DNA of 64,000 nucleotides from Prosapia bicincta (taxonomy: Eukaryota; Arthropoda; Insecta; Hemiptera; Cercopidae): NCBI GenBank assembly GCA_036971475.1, contig JBAIZL010000006.1:10443156-10507155 (forward strand), written 5' to 3'. The position numbers and the translations under genes were made by a program. Below are positions 1-11,965 of this stretch, piece after piece; the stretch's first letter is position 1, and every line of letters begins with the position of its first letter. The notes below the pieces were generated by a model. The model was not told where the DNA came from. It did no database searches and saw nothing but the letters and a program-made list of their open reading frames with translations.

Positions 1-59
1 ATCTTTATTACTCTTCACACTTTTCCACAACACACTGCCACCTGTAACATACGATGGGT

Positions 60-470
60 CTCAAGGTCCAACATGATGGGTGTATGCCCACCTAGGACCA
101 GGTATCGAGACTGAGGCTCCGGCCCATAGGCACGGTTAACCGAGAGTGGATTAAGATCCGAATGCACTACTTGACCGAACTAATCAGACGGGGTAAGGAA
201 ACCTGGCCGTTTGGAAGGTTCTACTGGACGCGAGTAATTCTGGAAAAGCGACCGAACCGCAGTGCCTGGTTGGGAGTTCGTCTCCAGTCCAGGACATACA
301 GTGAGGCCGAAAGACTCTTCTAAACTGGTACCACTCACCAAGACTGGATCGTGGCGCCAAGTCCCCGGTCTCGAGATCCCAAAGCGGGAGTCACTAGTTT
401 CAAGTTGGTGTAGTGGTGGCAATGGCTTCAATACGTTGGACAGGAGATTCCCCTCATTAGACTACTACTT
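60..470 (+). repeat. GC-rich dispersed repeat, copy 1
   Basis: Parallels 15480-15860: shared blocks GGCTCCGGCCC / GGGTCCGGCCC, AAGATCCGA, ACCTGGCCGTTTGGAAG / GCCTGGCCGTTTGGAAG, GGAGTTCGTCT, GAAAGACTCTT. Source element not recognised. Confidence 0.65.
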
Positions 471-1031
471 TTGTGTACTTTGACAAGCAGGTTAGGTAGG
501 CTTACTCATGTCACCTTTCTTTTTTCTTCATTTTTCCACAAAACACACTAGTTATTGTACAGAGGATCAAGTTTCTATTAAAGTGTCAAACAAGTCTCAA
601 CTCTATAATGAGTTTCAAAAGTTATTCCTTTGTAGATTTGTAGTTTGTGAAATAGAAATGTAGTTAGCTTTCAAGTTGCTTGTTATTTCTTGGGAACCTT
701 TAACCTGATTCTCTAACTAGACACCGCCCTTTACATCAGCGCATCCAGATATCTTTCTAAGGGCGAGGTATTGACATTTCTAGGAACTGGAAACTTATTA
801 ATAACTCAAAGCAAAATTTTGAAAGTTATATTTGCCAGTTTACATTTTCAACGCTGAAAATTAGACACAAGCTGACAAAATGAGTAAACTATATTTACTC
901 TAAATTTAAATACAAAATTTAAAGAGTGATTAGTGAATTTTAGTGCTAGGAAAGTGATTATAAAATTGTTCTCTACGGGGTATAGATTAGCTCCCTTTCA
1001 GCCCCTTCCAGAAGAGCTTTCCTACTTGCCC

Positions 1032-1692
1032 AGTCTGTAAGTAGTAAAGAGGCAGAACTACATGCGTGTCTTACGACTTCAAAGGAGTCGGTCGCTGCGA
1101 ATGATTGTGATTCTCAACCGACTCCGCACAAAGAATTTGGAAGGAAACGACCTACTAGCTAGCACATTCACTACCTCTACGACACCTTCCTCGTTCTCGC
1201 GATCCCGTGGTTCCGATAAGGTCGAGACCAGGTAAAGAGATATGTAATTGAAAAGGGCAAACAAATGGTGCAGGGAAAGCTGTACCTAGACCACTCAGGT
1301 GCATCGCCAATCCCTACTAAAAATAGGGAAGAGGTAGATATCCCCTATCTAGCACATCCACTACCCAAACGAATCCAACAACTATTATCGTGTGCCTGGA
1401 GGGGTTCTAAATGTCCTACGGGAGGGTTTCCACGAATCCGTGGTTCCGGTAAGGTCGAGGCCTGGTAAGGAGACATGTAATTGAAGAGTACAAACAAGTG
1501 CTACAGGGAGAGCGGTACCTAGACCACTCGTGTACACCGCCAATCCCTACTAAAAATAGGGAGAGGCTAGATATCCACTATCTAGCACATCCACTACCCA
1601 AACGAATCCAACAACTATTATCGTGTGTCCAGATAGGTGTTAAAGGTCCACCAGGGGCCGTCACACGAACCCATGACGAAGCATATAATTAA
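1032..1692 (+). repeat. About 233-bp tandem repeat, three copies
   Basis: Two good copies start near 1265 and 1498 (shared CTAGACCACTC, CCAATCCCTACTAAAAATAG, CTAGCACATCCACTACCCAA). A more diverged copy covers about 1032-1264 (CTAGCACATTCACTACC, CCGTGGTTCCGATAAGGTCG). Short ORFs here have no family similarity. Confidence 0.75.
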
Positions 1693-2009
1693 AGGCCTAG
1701 ACTGGTCACCGGGCCGTCAGCCGACCCACATGGCCCGACTGGCTACGGTTTCGGTCTCAAGGGATGACCTGACATGTTGAGGTACGTAAAAAGGCAGTCA
1801 ACGTTACCCACGCGTCGACCGACGGTACTTGATGTTCTATTTTATTAAAATTTGGTTTTAGATCAGTGCTTAAACATTAAGGGCTAATAAAGAAATATCT
1901 ATCCAGATAAAGTCGACCTAAAACTACAATGCCAATGCTACTATAAGATGATACTTTATGGAGCACCTAGTTCAAAATTATTTTATTATAAGCCAATTTG
2001 CACTATGGG

Positions 2010-2302
2010 CAGGGCCGTAGCCAGGAGGAAAAATTCGAGGGGGGTATGCGCGGGAGGCAATTAGTATATTTTATCTCTAGATATAATAGTTTATGCTACT
2101 TCGGCACTTTAAACTACACAATTGTTAGTTTGTCGGGAAACTGTTTATTTACAACTAGGCTTTAAAATACATTATTATTATTATTAGTTTTACTTCCTGG
2201 TATTGGTGGACTAGAATAAATTTTTTTATAGGTTATTATTTTTCGGCTAAAATTACTTGGTTTGGGGGCAAGGCACGTGCCCCTTGTACCCCCTGGCTAT
2301 GA
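2010..2302. mobile_element. Possible hAT-like MITE
   Basis: Left CAGGGCCGTAGCCAGGAGG and right (reverse complement) CATAGCCAGGGGG resemble common insect hAT ends. Flanks share only ACTAT at the position of an 8-bp duplication. A related left-end fragment is at about 15066-15100. Decayed and tentative. Confidence 0.4.
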
Positions 2303-2725
2303 CTATTAATCAATTACGGAGGATGGGAAAGGGTTGTATTACAGATAGGATTATTGTAAAGACATAAAACTCTTTGATAGCGGACGATCGTGACATCCTT
2401 GTTAGGATGTGTGTGTACATGATCACATATATGAAGTGGATCCACGCTCTATCGGAGACTTCAGGAGGGTATCTACCCGTTACGCCCTCTTGTAAGAATA
2501 ATGTTATAAGTCAAGTTAGTTAGATTAGGTAGGCTTCAGAAATGGACGTAATGCTCCCCTGGTTCTGGGAATAGAGGGAATTTGGACATTACATGGGGAG
2601 GATCGCTTAGCTGAAAGAGATGTGAAACCGCTCTGAACAGGTGTAAAAGGTGTTTACATGGACAGGTTCGTAAGTAAGGAGTAAAGACGCCAGTTAGCTA
2701 CTCTTTGTTCCTTTATTCAATTCCT

Positions 2726-3190
2726 TCTATTAGCTCACACTCTCCTTACATATATCTTGCACAAATATTCAATTGTTAATAAAATACTCTTTATTCATCC
2801 ACTCAAGTTTAAATACATTTTTTAAACTATAGTGGATGGCACTTGTTAACACAGGTTTCTCCAAATATTAATTCATTCGTTAAATTTAATGATTAATTTT
2901 TGTTTTTAACTGGAGAAACGTTTTCACAAAAGGAGCAAGATATACAATATTTTTATTTCGTCCCACTTGGCTTAAAATAAGTGATCACATACGATTTCAT
3001 ATAAAAGCTGATATTGTTACTGGTTATGTGCTAGTACAGCTGTCATAACCCATAGATTGTTACTTTATTAGTAATAATTGTAATTATTTGCCAAAAATTA
3101 AACCAGACTAAATTTGTATTTGTTGATGTAAGTGGGAATTTTAAAATATTTTTGTTTACATTACGTGTAAATAATCACTTTGCATTTGGA
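2726..3190. repeat. Dispersed AT-rich repeat sharing the SINE-like tail
   Basis: Begins with the tail block TATTAGCTCACACTCTCC, then TTCATCCACTCAAGTTTAAA, then a body with TTTTCACAAAAGGAGCAAG and TTAGTAATAATTGTAATTAT. The same body occurs at 8095-8575, 8580-8900 and inverted at 11465-11860. Interpreted as a related composite family. Confidence 0.6.
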
Positions 3191-3411
3191 ACAGGCTGCA
3201 CGCAATAACATTCGCTTATATCTAATTGACTTGGGTAGATAACTTTTATGTTTTAAAATCGTGTTGTCCCATGCAGCTAGATCGTTGTTAATTATCGGTA
3301 AATGTTTGCTGACCGAGATTAGCTTCGTATCGATAATGTTATAAAATATAGGAATTGTACAACCTTTTTGTAACTAATGTTTCATAGCGTCAACTGTATA
3401 CAAACACGCAA

Positions 3412-3422
3412 ACACACACCCC

Positions 3423-3474
<52 letters not shown>

Positions 3475-3483
3475 GCGCACGCA
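3412..3483 (+). repeat. (AC)n(GC)n microsatellite
   Basis: Pure AC run followed by a GC dinucleotide run: alternating purine-pyrimidine, a candidate Z-DNA former. Confidence 0.95.
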
Positions 3484-3601
3484 CGAACACCCAAGCACAC
3501 GCATACAAACACTCTCTCTTCTCTCTCTCACCCTTTCTTCACATAAACACACAACACACACACTAAAATACATTCTCTCTCTGTTACAACACTCCTTCTC
3601 T

Positions 3602-3890
<289 letters not shown>

Positions 3891-3959
3891 CACGCAAGCG
3901 CTCATACACACACAAAAGCTTTATAGTGTTCAACGATATGCTGAAATTATAGAAAGCTT

Positions 3960-5267
3960 GTGCCAGGTTTGTAACGAACATTTGATCGTGACGAAGAGAC
4001 GGGATAGGCTCTGCTTGTTCGTTGAAGCCAGCCTAGTGTAAGAGCAAAACAGATTTCATGGCCGTTCTACTCAACTGTTATTAGGCTTGAAAATAATCAT
4101 GTGTTAACAGACGTGGGCAATTGAGAGGCCAAGATGATTGAAATCTATCGATGTTATTTTGGGGTGACAACGCGACCCCTGAACATTATTTGGAGGCGTA
4201 AGGTAGAAAACGTGGTATGGTCTGAGAGGAGGAAAATAATGAGTGGTGTACTCAATATTGAGCAGATCAGGTAACGAGAAGGTGTTTTTTCTGATATGTG
4301 TATAAATGTCGTTAAAAAGTCTGAGACGTATATAGGCGTACGTGGGCGCGTGCTCGCGCGCGCGTGTGTGTGTGTCACCAAATAGTCTACATATTCCAGA
4401 GAACGTCAACAAACCGGAAATGTTGACATTTCTTGAGACGCTTTCTCAGCTATATGTTCTCAGCTAGTTTACCAGACTCCGACATTACTATAAGAGAGCA
4501 GTGTCGTGAAATAGACTCTTTCTAATAAATACGCATCCGACGACATTTCCTCTCAAAGCTTACCTTGTATTTCTCGGATCATTTTGGTTTATTTTTGTTG
4601 TGTGACGTCAAAGGTTCAGATATAAGAAATTTGTCTCTCTTACGTAATATTCCATACACCTAACCTTCATAATTCCTAATCTTCCTGACGCCTAGCATTA
4701 CTTACACCTAATTTTCCCGACTCGTAACACTTTTCATACAGCTGACTTTTCCCAGCTCTAACCTTGCTCACACCTTACCTTCCTTAAACCGAACCTTCTT
4801 ACAGCTGTCCATACACGAGTGGACTCAGCCTGCACAAGCACAGCATACCGTCTAATAGACTGAGTGGGTTTTTGATGACTCCACCCTATGCGATAACAGC
4901 ATTGTTATAACGTTTAATCCAAAACACACAAAACCTCTTGACATAACATGACACTGTTGCTATACCAGCACCGTGTACTTTTACATTTAGGAAAGCTTTA
5001 TTAAGATTTTACTAATCGTGCATTCTATATCCGCGGGATACACGCGACCGCGTTAACTTCCCGCCAATCTGGTCACGATTGCTGCATCGCCAGCTTCTCT
5101 ATGAATGTGTAATACATAATATAAAAATATGAAGAGACTCGAGCAAAGCAGCACTTCTGCTACTTTTGAGGTTTACTATCGTTTTAGGCTCTACATAAAT
5201 ATTTTTAATTAAAGTTTAATTTATACAACAATAACAAAAAAGTTGCTGTCGCTTTGCCCAAAATCGA
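3960..5267. other. No gene seen; weak short repeats
   Basis: 4640-4810 shows degenerate roughly 30-bp units of the CTAACCTTC / CTCACACCTTACC type. Nothing else recognised. Confidence 0.5.
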
Positions 5268-6050
5268 TTATTCTCTTGTTACCCAAATGCGCCTAAAACG
5301 TTACAACTTACACTTATCCATTCTCTTCTCATCTAAGTGCACCTACGATGTCACAACCTAAACTTGCCTACTCTCTTCTTACATAAGTGACCCTAAGACT
5401 TCACAGCCTAAGCTCGTCTATTCTCTTCTTACATAAGTGAGCCTAAGACTTCACAGCCTAAGCTCGTCTATTCTCTTCTTACATAAGTGAGCCTAAGACT
5501 TCACAGCCTAAGCTCGTCTATTCTCTTCTTACATAAGTTTCCCTAAGACATTACAACTTACACTTATCCATTCTCTTTTTACCTAAGTGCGCCTAAGACG
5601 TCACAGCCTAAGCTCGTCTATTCTCTTCTTACATAAGTGAGCCTAAGACTTCACAGCCTAAGCTCGTCTATTCTCTTCTTACATAAGTGAGCCTAAGACT
5701 TCACAGCCTAAGCTCGTCTATTCTCTTCTTACATAAGTGAGCCTAAGACTTCACAGCCTAAGCTCGTCTATTCTCTTCTTACATAAGTTTCCCTAAGACA
5801 TTACAACTTACACTTATCCATTCTCTTTTTACCTAAGTGCGCCTAAGACCTCACAGCCTAAGCTCGTCTATTCTTTTCTTACGTTAGTGCCCCTGTGACG
5901 TTACAACTTACACTTATCCATTCTCTGCTCCCGTAAGTGCGCCTAAGACGTCACAACCTAAACTTGCCTATTCTCTTCTTAACAACATGCGCCTAAAACG
6001 TAATGACCTCAGCTTGTCCCGTCTCTTCTCACGTAAGTTCGCATCATTCA
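5268..6050 (+). repeat. 50-bp minisatellite with 250-bp higher order
   Basis: Tandem units of 50 bp (CTTACATAAGTGAGCCTAAG, CTTCACAGCC, TAAGCTCGTC) from about 5268. The variant block ACATAAGTTTCCCTAAGACA occurs at 5531 and 5781, exactly 250 bp (five units) apart. Outer units are diverged and inner ones near identical. Confidence 0.9.
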
Positions 6051-6189
6051 TCATAGGCTAATCTTATTCTCAACCAGCCCATTGTACTATACGACAGTTT
6101 GTGGATTTTATTGTCCCTGGCAATAGGCGATACTTTTAAATTTGAACCTGATAAAATAACGTCTGACCTATCTTACAATTTAAGTAAAT

Positions 6190-6330
6190 TTAAAACAAGC
6201 TTGGTAAGAAACAGCGCCCAATTTAGACACTGATGAAGATCCCTTAATGCGATTGTAAACATTATGTCTCAATAATTTGTTTAAGGTTTAGTTCCATTAG
6301 GAATTCTGCAAATAGTTATTTTAGTAGGTT
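6190..6330 (+). repeat. Third, diverged relic of the Penelope-like 3' tail
   Basis: Motif at 6225-6270: AGACA, CTGATGA, A, GATC, loop, GATT, GTAAACATTATGTCT. Same order of blocks as 47577-47622 and 25366-25320; GATC/GATT still pairs with one wobble. No coding part remains. Confidence 0.5.
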
Positions 6331-6559
6331 CAAAGTATAACATGATATTTACAAAACTTTACAAATTAAATGTTTTATTAATACTCTTAGTTGTTACAGA
6401 TTTTTTTAAAAATATATTTATAATAGATCTTCAGTTTAGGGCAAATTACAAACATTTTTAGATTAATTTAATGTAACTTAAAACATAAATTATACACCAC
6501 TCGCACATTCAAAACAGAAAGAGTCTATAACAAAAAGACAGAAGGCGAAACAGAGGGAG

Positions 6560-7300
6560 AAACAGAGAGAGAGTGTGTGATGCAAAGATAAAGAGAGAGA
6601 GAGAGAGAGAGGAGAGAAGGAAGGAGATACAGAAGAAGAAAGAGAGAGTGTGTGACACAAAGATAAAAAGAGAGAGGAGAGAAGGAAGGCTTCAAAGAAA
6701 AAGAAACTGAGAGAGAAAGAGAGACACCCCCACAGAGACAAAAAGAGAGAGAGAGAGAGAGAGCGACACACAGACAAAAAGAGGAGAGACAGAAGGAGAC
6801 GCAGAGAGAGTGAAATAGAGGAGAGACAGAAGAAGGCACAGAGGGAGAGACAGAGAGTGTGTGACACAGACAGAAAGAGAGATAGAAGGAGACACAGAGG
6901 GAAACAGAGAGAGAGGGGGAGACAGAAGAAGACACAGAGAGAGAGACACAGAATGTGTCACACAGAGACAGAAAGAAAGAGAGAGAGAGAGGAGAGACCA
7001 AAGGAGACACGGAAGGAGAAACAGAGAGAGAGTGTGTGTGTGACACAGAGACAAAAAGAGAGGTAGAAGGAGACACAGAGGGAAACAGAGAGAGAGAGAG
7101 AGAGAGGGAGACAGAAGAAGACACAGAGGGAGAGACACAGAGTGTGTCACACAGAGACAGAAAGAAAGAGAGAGAGAGGAGAGACAAAAGGAGACACAGA
7201 AAGGGAAACAGAAAGAGTGTGTGACACAAAGAGTAAGAGAGGTGAGACAGAAGGAGACACAGAGGGAGAGACAGGGGGAAACTGAGAGAGAGAGGGGGAC
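6560..7300 (+). repeat. Purine-rich GAGA/GACACA minisatellite
   Basis: 740 bp of GAGA, CAGA and GACACA words with a longer period of about 180-187 bp: AGGAGACACAGAGGGAAACA at about 6887 and 7068, and the TGTGTCACACAGAGACAG block at about 6954 and 7141. Candidate triplex-forming tract. Confidence 0.9.
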
Positions 7301-8094
7301 TGAAATAGCATTAATGTATAACAATAACTAAGATATGATTGTATAAAAGAAGATAAATGATATCCCCAAAGTTTCATGTTATAAAATTCAAATATTTGCT
7401 AGTACAGTACATAGTTCCATATTTAAAAAACACCTACTCCCATCTCTTTCCAAATTCTTGTTAATCTTATGAAGTATAGACATAGAAAACGATACAAACA
7501 TGCATAAGGAGATTTTAAAAAGATACTGAATTGCCTACGTTTCGAAGGAATGGTTTCTTTCTATGGTCATATAGATGGGTCAAGACTTTCTGGAAGGCGA
7601 GCAAGGGCGTTTGGTTCACTGATATGGAAAGCACGCGAGAGACTTCTATTTTATCGTCAGTTTTCTTACTTATTACGATCTATATTTAACTTCAATTTAA
7701 CATGTTGCGAAAACTCCTACATAACACCCAGTTTTTTACGTTACTAACACTTCCTACTGACCTCAGTTTCTTAAGTTATCTACACTTCTATTTTATCGTC
7801 AGTTTTCTTATGTCAGTGTTACATAAATTAAAATTTAATTTAAAATAATTAGGTCGATAATTTTTACCACTTAATTTTAAACAATCAACGTACTGATTTT
7901 TGGCACTTCTTATTTTACAATTTGACAATTATTTCCTATGATTAATTCTAGGCACGTAACTTTCTTGCCAATTATTAATTAACCTTTTACAAGTTATACA
8001 AATTACGGGATCATTTACAACGACAATTTACAAGTTATATGCAACCGCATTAATAATTTCTTATAACATTTACGTCAAATTTCAACATGGTCCT
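7300..8094. other. No gene seen
   Basis: AT-rich. Two similar segments with CTTCTATTTTATCGTCAGTTTTCTTA (around 7643 and 7786) suggest a short local duplication. Confidence 0.5.
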
Positions 8095-8900
8095 TTCATT
8101 TAGTTCACACTCTCCCAATATATATTCATTTATATAATTGATTCATATTTTCAATCGTTAATACAATACTTTGTATTCATCCACTCAAGTTCAAATACAC
8201 TTTTTTTAAAACTTATGTAGTGGATGACACTTGATGTTAATACAGTTTTTTTCCAAATAATAATTAATTCGTTTAATTTAATGATTAATTATAGTTTTAA
8301 GCGGTAGAACGGCTTTTAGCAAAAGGGGAAAGGTATGCAATATAGTTATTTCGTCTCATTTAGCTTAAAATAAGTAATAATATTTGACTTCATAAAACGA
8401 CTGATTTTATGTCATAGGCTATGTGGAAGAACAGCTGTTTTAACGCATAGGTTATGCTACTTTTATTTATATTAATTGTAATTAGGGTTACTAAAATAAA
8501 ATTTTTCTTTGTTTACCTAAGTGGGAATTTAATTTAAAGATTTTGTTTATATTGTTTATGCAACGCTAAGTATAATTTTTACCTTGATATTAATACAGTT
8601 TTTTTAATATGAATGCATTAATTAAATTTATTTAATTAATTTTAGTTTTATATGGGGGAAAACATTTCACAAAAGGAGCAAGGTATGCAATACATGTATT
8701 TCTTCCCATTTGGCTTTAAATAAGAAATAACATATGATTTCATAAAACAGCTGATTTTATGGTTTAGGTTTTGTGATTGAACAGCTGTTTAACGCATAGG
8801 TTATGTTACTTTATTTATATTAATTGTAATTATTTAATAAAAAGTAACTAAGATTTGTTTCTGTTGACCCAAGTATGAATTTACTTTAAAAAACCTTGGT
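8095..8900. repeat. Two adjacent copies of the dispersed AT-rich repeat
   Basis: 8095-8575 is near full length; about 8580-8900 repeats the 3' body (ACAAAAGGAGCAAGGTATGC, ACAGCTGTTT, TTATATTAATTGTAATTATT) directly behind it, giving a partial tandem. Confidence 0.65.
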
Positions 8901-8929
8901 TTATGCATCGCTAAGTATAATGTTTTGCA

Positions 8930-9280
8930 TGTTACATATGAAAACTACACATACACAAAGTGTTCATATACGCTTCTTCAATTTTAATACTGTATACAAT
9001 AGTTTTCTTATATAGCAACACTACCTACACTAGTCGTTTATTAGCCTTTGTTTCCTATTATTAAAATAGTTCCTTATAACCCCAGATAAAGTCCATACTA
9101 TCTCCTCTACAACCACACTCCATCATAACGAGTTTAGCTCCTTATCTGCAGCTGCCATTATTTATCTACTTGCTAGTAGCCATATACACTTTCCCTCCTT
9201 CATAAACCTTACATATTTCCCCTATAACCCTTCCATATCAGCTGATGTAGGATCAGCTGATATTCTTCATATATTTTACA
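8930..9280 (-). mobile_element. Copia-like LTR with adjacent polypurine tract
   Basis: Minus strand begins TGTAAAATATATGAAG and ends CATATGTAACA (351 bp). The preceding minus-strand bases are GAGGGGG, a classic copia polypurine tract. It contains a TATATAAG box (plus 9009-9016 region) and AATAAA in minus orientation (about 9043-9038). The interior sequence right of 9281 shows no clear ORF; this is a 3' LTR with little attached interior. Confidence 0.6.
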
Positions 9281-10029
9281 CCCCCTCAAAAAAAATATTA
9301 ATCGAAAGACTTAAAACAGTTACTGAAATACAGATAAGATTATAGTAACTCTGTCTTTAGCAAAAGTAGACCTGGATTGTAGATAACAAGAACTTAGGGT
9401 TCTCTAAACTTCTTAAAGTCTAATAATTATGTTGGATCCAGAAAGAATTAGAGCTTCCAGAAAGTAAGAAGAAACAACGCTCAATCGATAAACCCATTTT
9501 TGTACCGTATGGGCCAAAACACAAACAGTACTGAAACCGTTGTAAGCACTTATTTTGTTTACATAGTTTTACAAACAAATACAATTAAAAAGAGGTTAAA
9601 TCGGTTAGACTCGGGTATAAACATGTTCTATATGACCTCCGTTCAATTTGAGGCAACAAGCGTACCGTTGTTGAAGGTTTTGCATCGTTTTGGTGAAGAG
9701 AGGCTGTTTCATGCTCGTTATACACATGATGGTTGGTGGGACATCACAGAAAATCTTCTCCTTCATCATTCTGAAGATGTGTCAGAATCGGGGGAGTGGG
9801 CTGGGTAAAGAAAGTTTGTTCTAAGGGAGATGAAGCGCTGGCCAAAGGTTTATGGAAAGAGAACAATGCTGTCTAATGCAAGTGTGGCTGGTTGCGCCCT
9901 CTTGCTGGCACCATTGAGAACGAAAAGACAGGTTTCAACCACAACAAAATCCCCTGAAGTCTCCTATAAAACGACCAATAATGGCCCTATATGGGTCATT
10001 CTATTACAGCAGAATTCGTTTCAGTAACT

Positions 10030-10790
10030 CTACTGTTTATGTTGGTGCATCTTCTTCTTCTTCCATGGTGCTACAGTCCGGTGGTCACGGCCTACTAGAT
10101 GAGCCTTCGCTACGTAGCTCGATCCTGTGCTGCTGCTTTCCGTTTCCTCACATTCAGCAGAGTTCTGGCATCCTGAGCGACGGAACCCATCCAAGTCTAG
10201 CACGCCCATTTGCTCTCATTTTGTACATAGTTCCATCTAAAAGGCCTCTGGGTACATCACTCTCCTTTATCCATGCCACATACAATTCCCAGAGCAATCT
10301 TTCAATTCTTATTACTTCCCTATATTCAGGTTCTTAAACACCTCGTAAAGCTCACAATATCTCCTCCTCCACTGTCCACCAACCTTCACAGGACCAAGAA
10401 TCCTCCTGAGGATCTTCCTCTCGAAGATAGTAAGGTTGTTTTCCTCATTCCTCGTTATGAACAAACTTCAGAGGCCTAAGTTAGTACGAGACAGATCTAC
10501 ATCTTATACAGCATCATTTTTGTTCTTAAATACTGCCTCCTTAGGTATTTACGTCATCCAAAGGCTATCTTTATATTTACCTCAATGGAGAACTTATAAT
10601 TGGAGGGATCCCAGATAAGTGAACTGATTCACTACTTCAAATTTCACTACTTCAAATTTGAAGGGTCCCAGCTCAACAAATCCACCTGCCTGTTGTGTTG
10701 TTTGAGGATTGCTACACCGTAGATACTATGTTTTGCCTTCGTTAATCTTAAAATGAAGACCTTACGGTACAATAAACTGTCTTCCTTGCG
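10030..10790 (-). pseudogene. Non-LTR retrotransposon ORF2 C-terminus (degraded)
   Basis: Minus strand, in several frames, gives F-K-F-E-V-V-N-Q-F-T-Y-L-G-S, then I-F-E-R-K-I-L-R-R-I-L-G-P-V, then L-W-E-L-Y-V-A-W-I-K and a tail A-A-A-Q-D-R-A. This is the well-known order at the end of insect/RTE-Jockey-type reverse transcriptases. Stops and frameshifts throughout. Confidence 0.75.
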
Positions 10791-11464
10791 CCGAAGAAAC
10801 AGCGTTCGAGGTTAGAGCTGCGCCGAGGTGTGACGTAACGCGGAAATGCAATAAAACTTGCCCGTTACTGTATCGACCTATCGAAGTATTACAATGGATT
10901 GGCAATTATTTGCACACCGATGAAGGACAGGGTTTACGCAATGCTTAAACAGAAATGTTCCAACGAGAAGGAAATTCATCTTCATATTCGCTTGTAAACA
11001 TTTTATCGATTTCTTTGCACTAATTATCAGAAAACCATTCAGAATCGTGCCGACATAAAAGTCTTTACAGACAAATTAGTCTACACAAAACTGCACAAGT
11101 ATTTCAAACAACTTAGTGTTTGAGTTGAGGTTTTTAATACTTATGGTATCGAACGAGCACAGGGGCCTTGAGTTTCATAACGGATTGTATTCAATATTTT
11201 TAATTGCAATACTTAACTAATGCTCAGTGCTAACATTTCTCAACAGCTATAGCTCTAATTCTAGGACACTCTATGCTCATAGAAAACGTCCTACAGTAAC
11301 CACAGAACAACGCTAACACAAAAGACTGCCTAAAGCATCCACTCCAGTTTATGTCGTACAACAATGGAAAATGCAATGAACAGTAGTTTGAATTGAATCT
11401 GCTGAGAAATATCCTTAACTCAAGAGGTTTTGCCCTATTATTTGAGTTATAACAAGTAAAATAA

Positions 11465-11860
11465 ACAAAACATTTATAAAGTCAATTCCTACTTACGTCA
11501 ACAAAGAAACATTTTATTTTAGTTATTTTTTATCAAATCATTACAAATGATATAAATAAAGTAGCATAACCTATACGTTAAAACAGTTCTTCTACCAAAT
11601 AACCCAAAACATAAAATCAGCTGTTTTATGAAATCATATGTTATCACTTATTTTAAGCCAAATGCAATAAAATAACTATAATGGATACCTTGCCCCCTTT
11701 TGTAAAAATTTTCTCCCATATAAAACTAAAATTAAATATTTAAATTTAATTAATTAATTAATGTTTTGAACAATATATTCGAAATTGAGTGAACGAATAA
11801 AAAGTATTTTATTAACAATTGAAAATTTGAAAAAGATAAGGAGAATGTAAACTAATAGAA
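11465..11860. repeat. Dispersed AT-rich repeat, inverted copy
   Basis: Starts GTCAATTCCTACTTACGTCA and proceeds through AAACAGTTCTTCTACC, the reverse of the body at 8400. It lies about 100 bp left of the Tigger element. Confidence 0.6.
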
Positions 11861-11965
11861 GGAGTTTAATTACACCCAATTGATCAAATGAGTTAATTAA
11901 TTTGTTCCTAATTGAAATACATTTCAAATTTAAAATCTACTACAATCAACATCTACTGGTACATA

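Noticed and set aside
6490..7377. Overlapping ORFs of up to 234 codons on both strands
   Set aside because: Products of the purine-rich minisatellite; low-complexity and present in many frames at once.
9500..9808. 102-codon plus ORF next to the copia-like LTR
   Set aside because: No copia or other domain seen and opposite orientation to the LTR; likely chance.
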